Notes: generated from the letters alone by a model not told the origin. A stretch of 54,949 nucleotides of DNA from Rhodospirillaceae bacterium (GCA_016845145.1 JAERTE010000043.1:1-54949), one strand, 5' to 3'. Numbered from the stretch's first letter, positions 43,473 through 54,582 are shown. Translations and numbers: made by a program.

Positions 43473-44453
43473 TTAGGTAAAGTATTCAGGCAACACGCGG
43501 GCCAGGTTTTCGCGAATACGATCGCGAACCGGACGATCCATGGGTGCGTGTTTAAATGCTTCACCGGTTACCTGCTCATAGAGCCGCACATACTTGCCGG
43601 CGAATTCCATCAACGTATCCGCCGGGATTTCGGGGATCGGGTCGTTATAGGGGTCGCATTTGTCGGCAATCCAAAGACGCAGAAACTCTTTGTCCAGGCT
43701 GTCGGGGTTTTCTCCGGCAGCCAGTTTGGCGTCATAAGTATCCGCCAGCCAGTAGCGGCTGGAATCGGGTGTGTGGATTTCATCGGCGAGCGTAATGCGC
43801 CCATCGGCATCAACACCGAACTCGTATTTGGTGTCGACCAGGATCAAACCGTTCTTAGCTGCGAATTCGCGTCCGCGCGCGAACACGGCCAAAGAGAGCT
43901 CTGCCAATTCATCCCACTGTGCCTGGGTCAACAAATTCTGCTCGACGATCTCCGCGGGTGTAATCGGCGCATCGTGCTCGCCAACCGCGCCCTTGGTGGT
44001 GGGCGTTAGAATGGTTTCCGGCAGTTTTTGATTTTTCTTCAAACCTTCGGGAAAGGTAACGCCGTACATCACCCGTTCGCCGCGGTCGTACATGGGCCAG
44101 ATCGAAGTGTCGGTCGAGCCCGTCATGTAATCACGCACCACCATTTCGATGGGCAGCATATCGAGCCGCTGGCCGATGACCACGTTGGGGTCAGGCACCT
44201 CGAGGATATGATTGGGGCAGATGTCAGCAGTCTGCTCGAACCAGAAAGTCGCCGTCTCGTTCAGGACTTGGCCTTTGTAGGGGACAGCGGCTAAAACCTT
44301 GTCGAAGGCGGATTGGCGGTCCGTGGCGATCATCACGCGGCGGCCGTCGGGAAGGTCATAGGATTCCCGCACCTTGCCGGATGTGTGATTCGGCAACTCG
44401 TCAAATGTAGCGTCGGTAAGGCAATTGGCGATAATGGTTTTGGGATCAGTCAT
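43473..44453 (-). CDS. purC: Phosphoribosylaminoimidazole-succinocarboxamide synthase
   Basis: A 326-residue SAICAR synthetase, of the longer bacterial/yeast-like form. Signatures are SGKVRESYDLPDGR, IATDRQSAFD, EMVVRDYMTGST, LVDTKYEFG and DEIHTPDSSRYW. It joins aspartate to CAIR with ATP in step eight of purine synthesis. ATG 44453 is chosen because the protein then starts MTDPKTII; an upstream ATG at 44492 in the open frame adds 13 unlikely residues. It is a single gene here, convergent with the receiver-domain gene; the rest of the pur genes are elsewhere. Confidence 0.95.
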   Translation of the reverse strand: MTDPKTIIANCLTDATFDELPNHTSGKVRESYDLPDGRRVMIATDRQSAFDKVLAAVPYKGQVLNETATFWFEQTADICPNHILEVPDPNVVIGQRLDMLPIEMVVRDYMTGSTDTSIWPMYDRGERVMYGVTFPEGLKKNQKLPETILTPTTKGAVGEHDAPITPAEIVEQNLLTQAQWDELAELSLAVFARGREFAAKNGLILVDTKYEFGVDADGRITLADEIHTPDSSRYWLADTYDAKLAAGENPDSLDKEFLRLWIADKCDPYNDPIPEIPADTLMEFAGKYVRLYEQVTGEAFKHAPMDRPVRDRIRENLARVLPEYFT

Positions 44454-44535
44454 AGCGTCCGTCCGGCATCGAGGGGTTTCAAGGAAGCGCACATGATCGT
44501 CAAAATCGTGTGTATTTCAAGGGTAAACTGGGGAC

Positions 44536-45468
44536 TCAACGGGCCAGGATCAAGATCAGGATCGCCATTACGATAAGGCCAACACCAAGATATTCCATGG
44601 GTGATGTCTTTTCCTTGAAAAAGAAGATCGACGCAATGAATGTGAACACCAATTCGATCTGCCCGAGCGCGCGGACGTAGGCCGCATTTTGCATCGTGAA
44701 TGCGGTAAACCAGCAAATTGATGCCAACACGCCGGAGATGCCGACCGACAGTGCCGGCGCCCAATTGGCGATTACCTTCGTGATCTCGCCGGGTTCACGC
44801 CATTTCAGATAAACCCCCATAATGATGGTTTGCATGACCAGCGAAACCGCCAGCGCGAATGCAGCGCGCATTTCCGCAGGGCCGTCTCCCAGTGATAAGC
44901 CGGCGCCCCTGAAGAACACCACCGATGCCCCCAGAAACGCGCCGCACAACAGCCCTACCAGAGTCACCTTGTCGGTCAGCCCGGAAACCATGTTGCGTAC
45001 ACTGATATGGCTCTGTGCCAACGATAAGGCCATGACGCCGAACAAACTGATGCCGATGGCAATAGCGGCGGAAATGCTTAATGCATCGCCCAGCAATATC
45101 AGCCCCAAGATGGCAATTTGTACAACCTCGGTTTTCGACAATGTCGTGCCGACCGCGAAATTGCGGAACGAAAACAAATAGATCAGCACAAACGTAAAGA
45201 TGATCTGAGAGATACCGCCTGCCAGACAATAGGCCAGGAAGGTCCAATTCCATTGCGGCAATGTGTAACCGCCGAACTCAACCAGGCTCCAGCAATAGAT
45301 CAGCGAAAACGGCAAGGCATACAAAAACCGCACATACGTGGCACCGCCCGTGGACAGCCGCCCTTTCAGGTGCTTCTGCAAAGCTGAGCGCAAATTCTGG
45401 AAGAACGCGCCACCGATCGTGATGGGAATCCAAAGCTCGAACACGTTTGCCTCGCCAAAAGAAATCAA
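44536..45468 (-). CDS. EamA-family (DMT) transporter
   Basis: A 310-residue inner-membrane protein with about ten hydrophobic helices in two EamA halves (about 12-145 and 165-308). The second half ends with the typical YVRALGQIELVFTFIASIFFFKEKTSPMEYLGVGLIV. This group exports or imports small metabolites; the substrate is unknown. It lies in the same direction as purC with an 82 bp gap and is divergent from the deacetylase gene across 53 bp. Confidence 0.88.
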   Translation of the reverse strand: MISFGEANVFELWIPITIGGAFFQNLRSALQKHLKGRLSTGGATYVRFLYALPFSLIYCWSLVEFGGYTLPQWNWTFLAYCLAGGISQIIFTFVLIYLFSFRNFAVGTTLSKTEVVQIAILGLILLGDALSISAAIAIGISLFGVMALSLAQSHISVRNMVSGLTDKVTLVGLLCGAFLGASVVFFRGAGLSLGDGPAEMRAAFALAVSLVMQTIIMGVYLKWREPGEITKVIANWAPALSVGISGVLASICWFTAFTMQNAAYVRALGQIELVFTFIASIFFFKEKTSPMEYLGVGLIVMAILILILAR

Positions 45469-45521
45469 TCATGCAAAACGGAGGGCTTGGACGTGCGCCC
45501 CCCGCGACTTACCTTTAGAGC

Positions 45522-46676
45522 ATGCCGGATCGCTTGTCACATGCCCGCCCAAAATTCATCGCCAGCGAGATCTATCGTTCGACCAATCATGGCCGGCGTC
45601 ATCCACTTGCGATCCCGCGGGTAACACTTGCCATGGATCTCTGCCGTGCGTTGGGGTGGCTGGATGATAGTAACTTTATTGATAGCCCACAGGCCGCAAC
45701 GGCTGATTTGGCGCGGTTCCACGATCCGCTCTACATCAATGCGGTCAAAGCCGCTGAGCGGGACGGCACCCTGCCCGACGACGCGGCCCAGCGCCATCAT
45801 ATCGGTGTCAACGGCAACCCGATCTTCGACGGTATGTTCCAGCGCCCGGCGACCGCGTGCGGCGGCGGCTTGCTGGCGGCGCGGTTGCTGATGTCTAACC
45901 AAGCGAAGATTATCCATGCGCCCGGTGGCGGCCAACATCATGGCCGTTCGGACCGGGCCAGCGGGTTCTGTTTTTTCAATGAACCGGCACTCACCATTCT
46001 GGCGATGATGGAACATGGTGCGGATCGGGTGTTTTACCTGGACCTTGATGCACATCACGGTGATGGCGTCCAGGATGCCTTTGACGATGACGACCGGGTA
46101 TTGACGGTCTCCATCCATGAAGCCGGACGTTGGCCGATGGCACGGGATGGCGGCGGCATCGGCGATGTTTCGGATCGCGCCGGCGGACAGGCGCGCAATC
46201 TCCCCGTGTCGGCGGGTTTCAATGATCATGAGTTGGAATATCTGATGGAAGCGGCGGTATTGCCGCTGCTGGCGGATTTCGCACCCGATGCGGTTTATCT
46301 GCAAGCCGGCGCCGATGCACTTGGCGATGATCCGCAAAGCAAGTTGGCCCTGAGCAACTTGGCGATCTGGCGTGCCGTGGCGACAGTGCGAGACGCCGCA
46401 CCCCGGCTTTTGGTCGCGGGCGGTGGCGGGTACAACCCTTACTCGGTCGGTCGCTGCTGGGCAGGCATTTGGGCGACGCTTTGCGGAAACGCCGTTCCCG
46501 AAGCCCTCCCACATGCGGCGGAGGCTTGCCTTCGCGACGTGGTCTGGCACCATCGCCTCGCCCGCAATGCGCCGGAGCACTGGTTCACCACATTGGCCGA
46601 TTTGCCCAATGCCGGCCCGGTGCGCGACGAGATCAAACATCTGGCCCGTATCACCTTGGCAACTCTGGAGTCCTGA
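45522..46676 (+). CDS. Histone deacetylase-family (AcuC/APAH-like) protein
   Basis: A 384-residue zinc-dependent deacetylase-fold protein. The conserved His-His pair is in GGGQHHGRSDRASGFCFFN, the metal ligands in DLDAHHGDGVQDAF, and the Asp in QAGADALGDD. A C-terminal GGGGYNPYSVGRCW contains the usual glycine loop and Tyr. Bacterial members remove acetyl groups from lysines of metabolic enzymes such as acetyl-CoA synthetase, or from polyamines. The protein or small-molecule target cannot be seen. It is 4 bp before the oligopeptidase gene, so they are probably co-transcribed. Confidence 0.9.
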   Translation: MPDRLSHARPKFIASEIYRSTNHGRRHPLAIPRVTLAMDLCRALGWLDDSNFIDSPQAATADLARFHDPLYINAVKAAERDGTLPDDAAQRHHIGVNGNPIFDGMFQRPATACGGGLLAARLLMSNQAKIIHAPGGGQHHGRSDRASGFCFFNEPALTILAMMEHGADRVFYLDLDAHHGDGVQDAFDDDDRVLTVSIHEAGRWPMARDGGGIGDVSDRAGGQARNLPVSAGFNDHELEYLMEAAVLPLLADFAPDAVYLQAGADALGDDPQSKLALSNLAIWRAVATVRDAAPRLLVAGGGGYNPYSVGRCWAGIWATLCGNAVPEALPHAAEACLRDVVWHHRLARNAPEHWFTTLADLPNAGPVRDEIKHLARITLATLES

Positions 46677-46680
46677 ACGC

Positions 46681-48777
46681 ATGAACCTACTTCCGCCTCG
46701 CGCCGATAAACGGCCCGCCACCGATACGCGCCACGGCCGAACCCGTACGGATGACTATGCCTGGTTGCGCGACGACAACTGGCAGCAGGTGATGCGCGAC
46801 CCCAATGTCTTGCAAGCTGATATCCGAGCCTATCTGGAGGCGGAGAACGCCTACACAGACACGGTATTGGCGCCGCTCGAAAATGAAGTTGAGGCGCTGT
46901 TTGAGGAGATGAAGGGTCGCATCAAACAAGTCGACAGCTCCGTGCCACTGCCGGATGGGCCTTGGGCCTACTACCGGCGCTATCGTGAAGGCGGTGAGCA
47001 CCCGCTGTTTTGTCGCATGCCGGTCGGCGGCGGCGAAGAGGCGATGATATTCGATGGTGATGCCGAGGCCGAGGGACAAGCTTATTTCAAACTCGCCGCT
47101 TGTGAACACAGCCCCGATCATCGCTACCTCGCCCATGCCGCTGACCTCAACGGTTCGGAAATCTATATCCTCAAAGTCCGCGACCTGGAGAACGGCGTGG
47201 ATATGGAAGACACCATCGAGGGCGTTCACGGTGCCATCGAATGGGCAAACGATTCGCGCACCCTGTTCTATACCGTATTGGACGAGAACCATCGTCCCTG
47301 CGCCGTGCGCCGGCATGTGCTGGGCACAAACGCTGCGGATGACGTTGAAGTCTACCGCGAAGTCGATCCCGGATTTTTTGTCAGCATTTCCAAGACCGAA
47401 AGCCGACAATTCATGCTGATCAGTGCGCACGACCACCAGACATCGGAAGTGCGGGTGCTGGACGCCGATGATCCGACGGGAGACTGGCGTTTGATCGAAT
47501 CGCGCAGTGTCGACCATGAGTATGATGTCACCGATTGGAACGGGGCTTGGCTGATCCGGACCAACGACGGTGGTGCCGAGGATTTCAAGGTTGTTACCGC
47601 GCCCCACGACGCGCCTGGCCGCCGGAATTGGACTGACATCGTCGCGCACGAATCCGGACGGCTCATTCTTGGTGTGCAGGCTTTCGGCGGCTATTGGGTG
47701 CGCATGGAGCGTGTCGACGCGCTGCCGCGCCTCGTCATCACGGGGCAGGACGGCGATACGCATGCCGTCGCCTTCGAGGAAGACGCCTACGCGTTGGGCA
47801 TGGGTGGCTCCTATGAATTCGAGACGACGTCCTTGCGGTTCACCTATTCGTCCATGACGACGCCGGAGCAGACCTTCGATTACGATATGGCCACGCGCGC
47901 GCGCACCCTTTTGAAAGAGCAGGAAGTGCCGTCGGGCCACACCACCGAGAATTATGTGACGCGCCGCATCCAGGCGTCGGCGCCGGATGGAGAGACGGTG
48001 CCCGTGAGCTTGCTTTATCGCAAGGAAACCACATTGGACGGAAGCGCCCCTTGCCTGCTTTACGGATATGGCGCCTATGGCATGTCCATGCCGGCATCGT
48101 TCTCCACCGCACGACTGAGTTTGGTGGACCGAGGTTTCGTTTATGCCATCGCTCATATCCGAGGCGGCATGGAGAAAGGATATCGCTGGTACAAGACGGG
48201 GCGCGCCGAGCACAAGACCAACACCTTCACGGATTTCATTGCCGCCGGCGAGGCACTGGTGGCGCGTGGCTACACGTCGCAGGGCCGCATCGCGGCACAC
48301 GGTGGTAGTGCGGGCGGTATGCTCATGGGAGCGGTCGCCAATATGGCGCCTGATTTGTTCGGCGCCATTGCCGCCGATGTGCCGTTTGTCGATGTGCTGA
48401 ATACCATGCTTGATGATACCTTGCCGCTGACGCCACCCGAGTGGCCGGAATGGGGAAACCCCATCGAGGACGCCGAAGCCTACGCGCGGATTGCCGCCTA
48501 CTCTCCCTACGACAATGTTTCGGCACAAGACTATCCCCACGTTTTTGTCACCGCCGGTTTGACCGACCCGCGCGTCACCTATTGGGAACCGGCGAAATGG
48601 GTGGCGCGAATGCGAGAATTGAAAACCGATGCCAACACGCTGTGCCTGAAAACCAATATGGATGCCGGCCACGGCGGCGCCGCGGGCCGGTTTCAGCGGC
48701 TCAAGGAAACGGCGGAAATTTATGCGTTCGTGCTTTCCGTTCTTTCGGCCAGAGCGGCCAGAGCAGCCAGAGCTTGA
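46681..48777 (+). CDS. S9-family oligopeptidase (oligopeptidase B-like)
   Basis: A 698-residue prolyl-oligopeptidase-superfamily enzyme. The N-terminal part (about 1-420) is the seven-blade propeller, and the C-terminal part is an alpha/beta hydrolase. The triad is Ser in HGGSAGGMLMG, Asp in GLTDPRVTYW and His in DAGHGG. The RxWYxxG-like region YRWYKTGRAEHKTNTF supports oligopeptidase B, cleaving after basic residues in short peptides. ATG 46681 fits the family start MNLLPP and follows the deacetylase stop by 4 bp. The tail ends in three ARA repeats. Confidence 0.93.
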   Translation: MNLLPPRADKRPATDTRHGRTRTDDYAWLRDDNWQQVMRDPNVLQADIRAYLEAENAYTDTVLAPLENEVEALFEEMKGRIKQVDSSVPLPDGPWAYYRRYREGGEHPLFCRMPVGGGEEAMIFDGDAEAEGQAYFKLAACEHSPDHRYLAHAADLNGSEIYILKVRDLENGVDMEDTIEGVHGAIEWANDSRTLFYTVLDENHRPCAVRRHVLGTNAADDVEVYREVDPGFFVSISKTESRQFMLISAHDHQTSEVRVLDADDPTGDWRLIESRSVDHEYDVTDWNGAWLIRTNDGGAEDFKVVTAPHDAPGRRNWTDIVAHESGRLILGVQAFGGYWVRMERVDALPRLVITGQDGDTHAVAFEEDAYALGMGGSYEFETTSLRFTYSSMTTPEQTFDYDMATRARTLLKEQEVPSGHTTENYVTRRIQASAPDGETVPVSLLYRKETTLDGSAPCLLYGYGAYGMSMPASFSTARLSLVDRGFVYAIAHIRGGMEKGYRWYKTGRAEHKTNTFTDFIAAGEALVARGYTSQGRIAAHGGSAGGMLMGAVANMAPDLFGAIAADVPFVDVLNTMLDDTLPLTPPEWPEWGNPIEDAEAYARIAAYSPYDNVSAQDYPHVFVTAGLTDPRVTYWEPAKWVARMRELKTDANTLCLKTNMDAGHGGAAGRFQRLKETAEIYAFVLSVLSARAARAARA
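48748..48774 (+). repeat. Three tandem 9-bp repeats at the 3' end of the oligopeptidase gene
   Basis: GCCAGAGCG, GCCAGAGCA and GCCAGAGCT follow one another directly (48748-48774), encoding ARA three times just before the stop. Copy-number change would alter the tail length without a frameshift. Confidence 0.9.
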
Positions 48778-48798
48778 GTTGCGAAGGCAGGTGCCCTT

Positions 48799-49662
48799 AT
48801 GGAGTTGAACATCGCGCTGTTGGTCTTGTTGTCGGCGGGGTTGCACGCGGTTTGGAACGCGCTGCTTAAAAACAACGCCGACAAGGAGGCCGCGTGGTGG
48901 GTGTTCGGTCTCGTGCTGTGCGGTTGGTCGCTGGCCCATTCGTTGATCATGGGATACGACCTCTTGTCCGTCGGCCCGGTCTGGATGCTGGTCGTTGCAT
49001 CTCTCGGCGGGCAGTTGCTGTATGGCATGGGGCTTATCGGCGCCTACCGACATGGCGACTTGTCCGCCTATTACCCAATCGTCCGTTCGACACCGCTGAT
49101 CGTGGTGGTGATCGGCGTGGTGTTTTTGGGTTTGAGTTATTCGACGGAGGTTCTGGCGGGTATTGCTTTGGTTTTGACCGGTGCATTTGTGATTCAGTTT
49201 CGGCCCGGCCTTAGAGTTCTCGACCACCCAAAGGCGCTTGGTTTTGCAATCCTGGCTTTGTGCGGAACCGGAATCTATGCGCTGGCCGACGCCAATGCCG
49301 TTCGGGTCGTGCCGCCGCCGGTGGTGTTTTTCTGGATCGAGCTTTGCTTGATTCCCATCTACATGGTGATGTTTCGCATTGTCGCCAACCTCAGGGTCGA
49401 GCGCCAAGGCTTGATGATGTTGCGCCTGCACCCGCTCAGATACATCGGTATCGGCCTGCTTGGCTACGTTTCCTATTTTCTCATCTTGTCGGCGTTCAGC
49501 AGCGGCGCCGATGTAGCGTCGGTCGCGTCGGTGCGCCAAGCGTCGATACCGCTGTCCGTACTGCTGGGTGGGCTGTGGCTGAAGGAAAGTCATTTGCCCA
49601 TGCGGCTCGCGGCGTCGTTGATGCTGGCCGCTGGGATTGTGGTGATAATTGTAAATGGTTGA
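48799..49662 (+). CDS. EamA-family (DMT) transporter
   Basis: A 287-residue inner-membrane protein with about ten transmembrane helices in two EamA halves. Recognisable are LLSAGLHAVWNALLK at the start, ADKEAAWWVFGLVLCGW, and SGADVASVASVRQASIPLSVLLGGLWLKE near the end. The substrate is unknown. It is a different subgroup from the transporter at 44536. Its ribosome site is weak (GTGCCCTT before the ATG). The stop overlaps the rnhB start by 8 bp. Confidence 0.87.
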   Translation: MELNIALLVLLSAGLHAVWNALLKNNADKEAAWWVFGLVLCGWSLAHSLIMGYDLLSVGPVWMLVVASLGGQLLYGMGLIGAYRHGDLSAYYPIVRSTPLIVVVIGVVFLGLSYSTEVLAGIALVLTGAFVIQFRPGLRVLDHPKALGFAILALCGTGIYALADANAVRVVPPPVVFFWIELCLIPIYMVMFRIVANLRVERQGLMMLRLHPLRYIGIGLLGYVSYFLILSAFSSGADVASVASVRQASIPLSVLLGGLWLKESHLPMRLAASLMLAAGIVVIIVNG

Positions 49663-50281
49663 TTTCGTCCTTGAAGAAGAAATGGCCACCCAGGGATATG
49701 AGCTCATCTGCGGTGTCGATGAAGCTGGGCGCGGTCCGTGGGCCGGGCCGGTCGCTGCGGGCGCGGTGATTCTTGATCGGCGATCACTATGCAACGAATT
49801 GCGCACAGGCCTTGATGATTCGAAGAAACTTAAACCGGGCGCGCGCGCGGCAATGTTTGAAATTCTGCAACGCGAAGCGCGGATTGGCATTGGGCTGGCC
49901 GATGTCGAGGAAATCGATGAGCTAAATATCCTGCAGGCAACGATGCTGGCCATGCGGCGCGCGGTCGATGATTTGGGATCGCCGGTGCCTGATCTCATCT
50001 TGGTTGACGGGAACCGCGAGCCGCAAATGCCGTGTGATGTGAAGACCGTGGTCAAGGGCGATGCGATCAGCATGTCCATTGCCGCTGCGTCAATTGTTGC
50101 GAAAGTGACACGCGATAACATCATGACAGAACTGGATACGCGATACCCTGGATACGGCTGGGCACGCAATGCCGGATACGGTACCGCCGAACACAAAGCC
50201 GCGTTGGATACATTGGGGGTAACGCCGGCGCATCGGAAATCCTTTGCGCCCATTCGCAAGATGTTGAGTTCCAACGACTGA
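49655..50281 (+). CDS. rnhB: Ribonuclease HII
   Basis: A 208-residue RNase HII, which nicks RNA at RNA-DNA junctions to begin ribonucleotide removal from DNA. Catalytic residues are D22 and E23 in CGVDEAGRG, Asp in ILVDGN, and the conserved DSKKL; the C-terminal GYGTAEHKAAL is also typical. The start at 49655 (MVDFVLEE) matches common alphaproteobacterial RNase HII N-termini and overlaps the transporter's stop. The rnhB-ccrM order matches that known from Caulobacter. Confidence 0.95.
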   Translation: MVDFVLEEEMATQGYELICGVDEAGRGPWAGPVAAGAVILDRRSLCNELRTGLDDSKKLKPGARAAMFEILQREARIGIGLADVEEIDELNILQATMLAMRRAVDDLGSPVPDLILVDGNREPQMPCDVKTVVKGDAISMSIAAASIVAKVTRDNIMTELDTRYPGYGWARNAGYGTAEHKAALDTLGVTPAHRKSFAPIRKMLSSND

Positions 50282-50284
50282 TCA

Positions 50285-51501
<1,217 letters not shown>

Positions 51502-51562
51502 ACGACAACAAAGAAGAAAACCGCACCGGGTTTTCCAGGGAAATAAGATCAAAAACAAAATT

Positions 51563-51588
51563 GCGGGGCTTCGAGCCCCGCTTTTTTT
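51563..51588 (+). terminator. Rho-independent terminator after ccrM
   Basis: GCGGGGCT (51563-51570) and AGCCCCGC (51574-51581) form an 8 bp stem with a TCG loop, followed by a run of seven T. The remaining 120 bp to the next gene is AT-rich without other evident signals. Confidence 0.93.
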
Positions 51589-51709
51589 GTGTGCGTCAAT
51601 AATGAGAGAATGAGTATTTATTATACATATTATGCGAGTATTCAATGGCGACATTTAATGTTCTCGATCTTTGCCATGAGTAACTTCGGTGTTGAGTTGG
51701 CTAGATTTC

Positions 51710-52000
51710 TTAGTTCGCCGGAACTGCCTTCAGACAATCGCGGCGGAAGAAATCGGCTTGGCGGCGGTCTTGTTCTTCCTGCATCCACACGCTTTCGCGC
51801 ATGTCTTCCAAAGCGGCCTTCTGATCCGCTGAGGCCTCGGCCAACTGGCGCTCGATTTCGGCCAGTGAGCTGATCCGGTTTTGCTCAATGGCGCCGAGCA
51901 TGGCCTGAAAGTCGGCTTGGCAAGACGCTTGAGTCGGTCCTGCCGCCCCGGCCCGATAGGCCAGGACGCACAGTATCAGAATGACCGCAAACCTTATCAG
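51710..52000 (-). CDS. Small exported protein, unknown; start codon uncertain
   Basis: A small protein whose only ATG (51901) gives 63 residues. The frame continues upstream without a stop and encodes a good signal peptide (LIRFAVILILCVLAYRAGAAG) followed by a Cys-containing mature part (ASCQADFQ to RDCLKAVPAN). The two cysteines could form a disulfide. I therefore place the start at a CTG overlapping the stop of the hydroxybutyryl-CoA dehydrogenase gene (52000), giving 96 residues. No SD is visible, so the true start could differ. The mature region is helical and rich in Glu, Gln and Ala. Function unknown. Confidence 0.55.
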   Translation of the reverse strand: MIRFAVILILCVLAYRAGAAGPTQASCQADFQAMLGAIEQNRISSLAEIERQLAEASADQKAALEDMRESVWMQEEQDRRQADFFRRDCLKAVPAN

Positions 52001-52872
52001 CGGGTCGGCACCGGCTCGTCGCCGGAGTAGTCGTAGAAGCCGCGGTTGGTCTTTTTGCCGAGCCAGCCGGCTTCGACGTATTTGGTCAGCAACGGACAGG
52101 GCCGGTACTTGGTGTCGGCCAAACCTTCGTGCAGCACGTGCATAACGGCGAGGCAGGTATCGAGCCCGATAAAGTCGGCCAATTCCAACGGTCCCATGGG
52201 ATGGTTGGTGCCGAGCTTCATGGCGGTATCGATGGCGGACACGGAACCGACGCCTTCGTACAGCGTGTAGACCGCTTCGTTGATCATCGGCAACAAGATA
52301 CGGTTGACGATGAAGGCCGGGAAATCCTCGGCGGCGACAGCGGTCTTGCCCAACTTATCGGTCAGCTCGCGCACCGCCTGGTAAGTGTCTTCATCAGTGG
52401 CGATGCCACGGATCAGTTCCACCAGTTGCATGCGCGGCACCGGGTTCATGAAATGCATGCCGCAGAACTGTCCCGGACGGTCGGTCTGGGCGGCCAGGCG
52501 AGTGATGGATATGGACGACGTGTTGGATGCGATCAGTGTGTGTTCGGGCACCACGGTACAAAGCTCGCGGAGGATCGCCTTCTTGACCTCCTCGTCTTCG
52601 GTCGCGGCTTCGATGACCATGTCGCACGTGCCCATGGAGGCGTACTCGGTGCTCCACGATGTGCGCGCCAGCGCCTCGTCGCGGTCTTCGGCGGCCAACC
52701 GGCCCCGGTCGACATCGCGGGCCATGGCGCCTTCCAGCCGCTCACGGCCTTTGGCAAGCGCCTCGTCCGAGATGTCGAGGACGGCTACGTCGAAGCCCTT
52801 AAGCGCACAAACCTGGGCAATTCCGCCGCCCATTTGTCCGCCACCAATGACGCCGATCTTTTGAATATCCAT
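51997..52872 (-). CDS. 3-hydroxybutyryl-CoA dehydrogenase
   Basis: A 291-residue short 3-hydroxyacyl-CoA dehydrogenase. The NAD-binding motif GVIGGGQMGGGIAQVCALKG is at the start, ASNTSSISIT follows, and the catalytic His is in GMHFMNPVPRM with the partner Glu in VVE/LVELIRG. The C-terminal domain has NRILLPMINEAV and GTNHPMGPLELADFIGLD. It interconverts acetoacetyl-CoA and 3-hydroxybutyryl-CoA, linked to butyrate, polyhydroxybutyrate or crotonyl-CoA supply for Ccr. It follows etfA by 22 bp. ATG 52872 is used, an in-frame ATG lies three codons upstream. Confidence 0.93.
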   Translation of the reverse strand: MDIQKIGVIGGGQMGGGIAQVCALKGFDVAVLDISDEALAKGRERLEGAMARDVDRGRLAAEDRDEALARTSWSTEYASMGTCDMVIEAATEDEEVKKAILRELCTVVPEHTLIASNTSSISITRLAAQTDRPGQFCGMHFMNPVPRMQLVELIRGIATDEDTYQAVRELTDKLGKTAVAAEDFPAFIVNRILLPMINEAVYTLYEGVGSVSAIDTAMKLGTNHPMGPLELADFIGLDTCLAVMHVLHEGLADTKYRPCPLLTKYVEAGWLGKKTNRGFYDYSGDEPVPTR

Positions 52873-52894
52873 GCTTAGCATTCCATTTTTATTG

Positions 52895-53833
52895 TTACAG
52901 GACTTTGTCCAGCTCCGCCGACAATTCCGGCACGGCGTTGAACAGATCGGCCACCAGACCGTAATCGGCGACCTGGAAGATCGGCGCCTCTTCGTCCTTG
53001 TTGATGGCGACGATGACTTTCGAATCTTTCATCCCCGCCAGGTGCTGAATGGCGCCGGAAATGCCGACCGCGATGTAGAGATCGGGCGCGACGACCTTGC
53101 CGGTCTGTCCGACCTGATAATCGTTGGGCACGAAACCGGCATCGACGGCGGCTCGCGAAGCGCCGACGGCCGCACCCAGCTTGTCGGCGATGTCTTCCAG
53201 CATCGGGAAGTTATCGCCCGACTGCATGCCCCGACCGCCCGAAATAATGATTCCGGCGCTGGTCAACTCGGGGCGCTCGGATTTGGTGAGCTCCTGGCCG
53301 ACGAACGAGGAAAGTCCCGCATCGCCCGCTGCGTCGACCGCTTCAATAGCAGCCGAACCGCCCTCGGCGGCAGCGGCATCGAAGCCCGTGGTGCGCACGG
53401 TGATAATCTTGACGCTGTCGGACGACTGCACGGTGGCCATGGCGTTACCGGCATAGATCGGGCGTTCAAAAGTATCGGCACTCTCGACGGCTGTGATGTC
53501 GGAGATCTGCGCTACGTCCAAAAGGGCAGCAACGCGCGGCATGATGTTTTTACCCGACGTCGTCGCGGGCGCGAGCATGTGGCTGTAATCGCCGGCAATG
53601 CCGACGAGAAGCGCAGCGACATTTTCCGCCAGCGAATTGGCGTAGAGTGGGTTATCGGCGACCAATACCTTGGCGACACCGGCCACTTTCGCGGCTTGCT
53701 CACCGACTGCGGCACAATCGGCGCCGACCACCAAGATGGTGACATCGCCGATGGCCTGCGCCGCCGTAACGGTGTTCAGGGTGGCGGGTTTCAGTTCCGA
53801 ATTATCGTGTTCGGCTAGGACCAGGACGCTCAT
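52895..53833 (-). CDS. etfA: Electron transfer flavoprotein alpha subunit
   Basis: A 312-residue EtfA/FixB protein. The N-terminal domain (about 1-185) precedes the FAD-binding C-terminal half with [57 protein letters not shown] and [16 protein letters not shown]. With EtfB it carries electrons from acyl-CoA dehydrogenases to ETF-quinone oxidoreductase. The start overlaps the etfB stop (ATGA). Sources of electrons in this window could include Mcd at 8.7-10.4 kb. Confidence 0.96.
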   Translation of the reverse strand: MSVLVLAEHDNSELKPATLNTVTAAQAIGDVTILVVGADCAAVGEQAAKVAGVAKVLVADNPLYANSLAENVAALLVGIAGDYSHMLAPATTSGKNIMPRVAALLDVAQISDITAVESADTFERPIYAGNAMATVQSSDSVKIITVRTTGFDAAAAEGGSAAIEAVDAAGDAGLSSFVGQELTKSERPELTSAGIIISGGRGMQSGDNFPMLEDIADKLGAAVGASRAAVDAGFVPNDYQVGQTGKVVAPDLYIAVGISGAIQHLAGMKDSKVIVAINKDEEAPIFQVADYGLVADLFNAVPELSAELDKVL

Positions 53834-54582
53834 CAGATCACCTTCGCTTCGTTTTTCAGTTTGTCCACCAGTTCGGCAACGCTTTCGACCATGACACCGG
53901 CCTCGCGTGCCGGCGGTTCGGTGACTTTCACCGTCGTCAGACGCGGCGCGATGTCGACACCCAGTTCGTCAGGGGTAAGCGTATCAATGGGCTTTTTCTT
54001 GGCCTTCATGATGTTCGGCAGCGATGCATAGCGCGGCTCGTTCAAACGCAGGTCGGTGGTCACCACCAACGGCATTTTCAAGTCCACGGTCTCAAGCCCG
54101 CCGTCGACCTCACGGGTCACTTTCGCGGTGCCGTCGGCCAATTCGACCTTCGACGCAAACGTGCCCTGCGCCCAGCCGAGCAACGCGGAAAGCATCTGGC
54201 CGGTCTGGTTGCTGTCGTCATCAATGGCCTGCTTGCCGACGATGACAAGATCCGGGGATTCCTTGTCGACCACGGCCTTCAGCAATTTGGCAACGGCCAG
54301 CGGCTGCAACTCATCATCGGATTGCACCAAGATGCCCCGGTCGGCGCCCATGGCCAGCGCGGTGCGGATGGTTTCCTGACACTGTTGCGCGCCCAGCGAT
54401 ACGGCGATCACTTCTTCGGCGGTGCCCGCTTCTTTGAGGCGTACGGCCTCTTCCACGGCGATTTCATCGAACGGGTTCATGGACATCTTGACGTTGGCGG
54501 TTTCCACCCCCGTCTGGTCCGATTTGACGCGGATCTTGACGTTGTAATCAACGACCCGCTTGACGGCGACTAGCACTTTCAT
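53833..54582 (-). CDS. etfB: Electron transfer flavoprotein beta subunit
   Basis: A 249-residue EtfB/FixA protein. Signatures are the N-terminal [36 protein letters not shown], the AMP-binding loop region [16 protein letters not shown], and the C-terminal [22 protein letters not shown] recognition loop used to dock acyl-CoA dehydrogenases. It heads the etfB-etfA-hbd unit, with possibly the small exported protein as a fourth gene. The promoter lies in the 367 bp upstream, ending in the right-hand copy of the window's inverted repeat. Confidence 0.96.
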   Translation of the reverse strand: MKVLVAVKRVVDYNVKIRVKSDQTGVETANVKMSMNPFDEIAVEEAVRLKEAGTAEEVIAVSLGAQQCQETIRTALAMGADRGILVQSDDELQPLAVAKLLKAVVDKESPDLVIVGKQAIDDDSNQTGQMLSALLGWAQGTFASKVELADGTAKVTREVDGGLETVDLKMPLVVTTDLRLNEPRYASLPNIMKAKKKPIDTLTPDELGVDIAPRLTTVKVTEPPAREAGVMVESVAELVDKLKNEAKVI

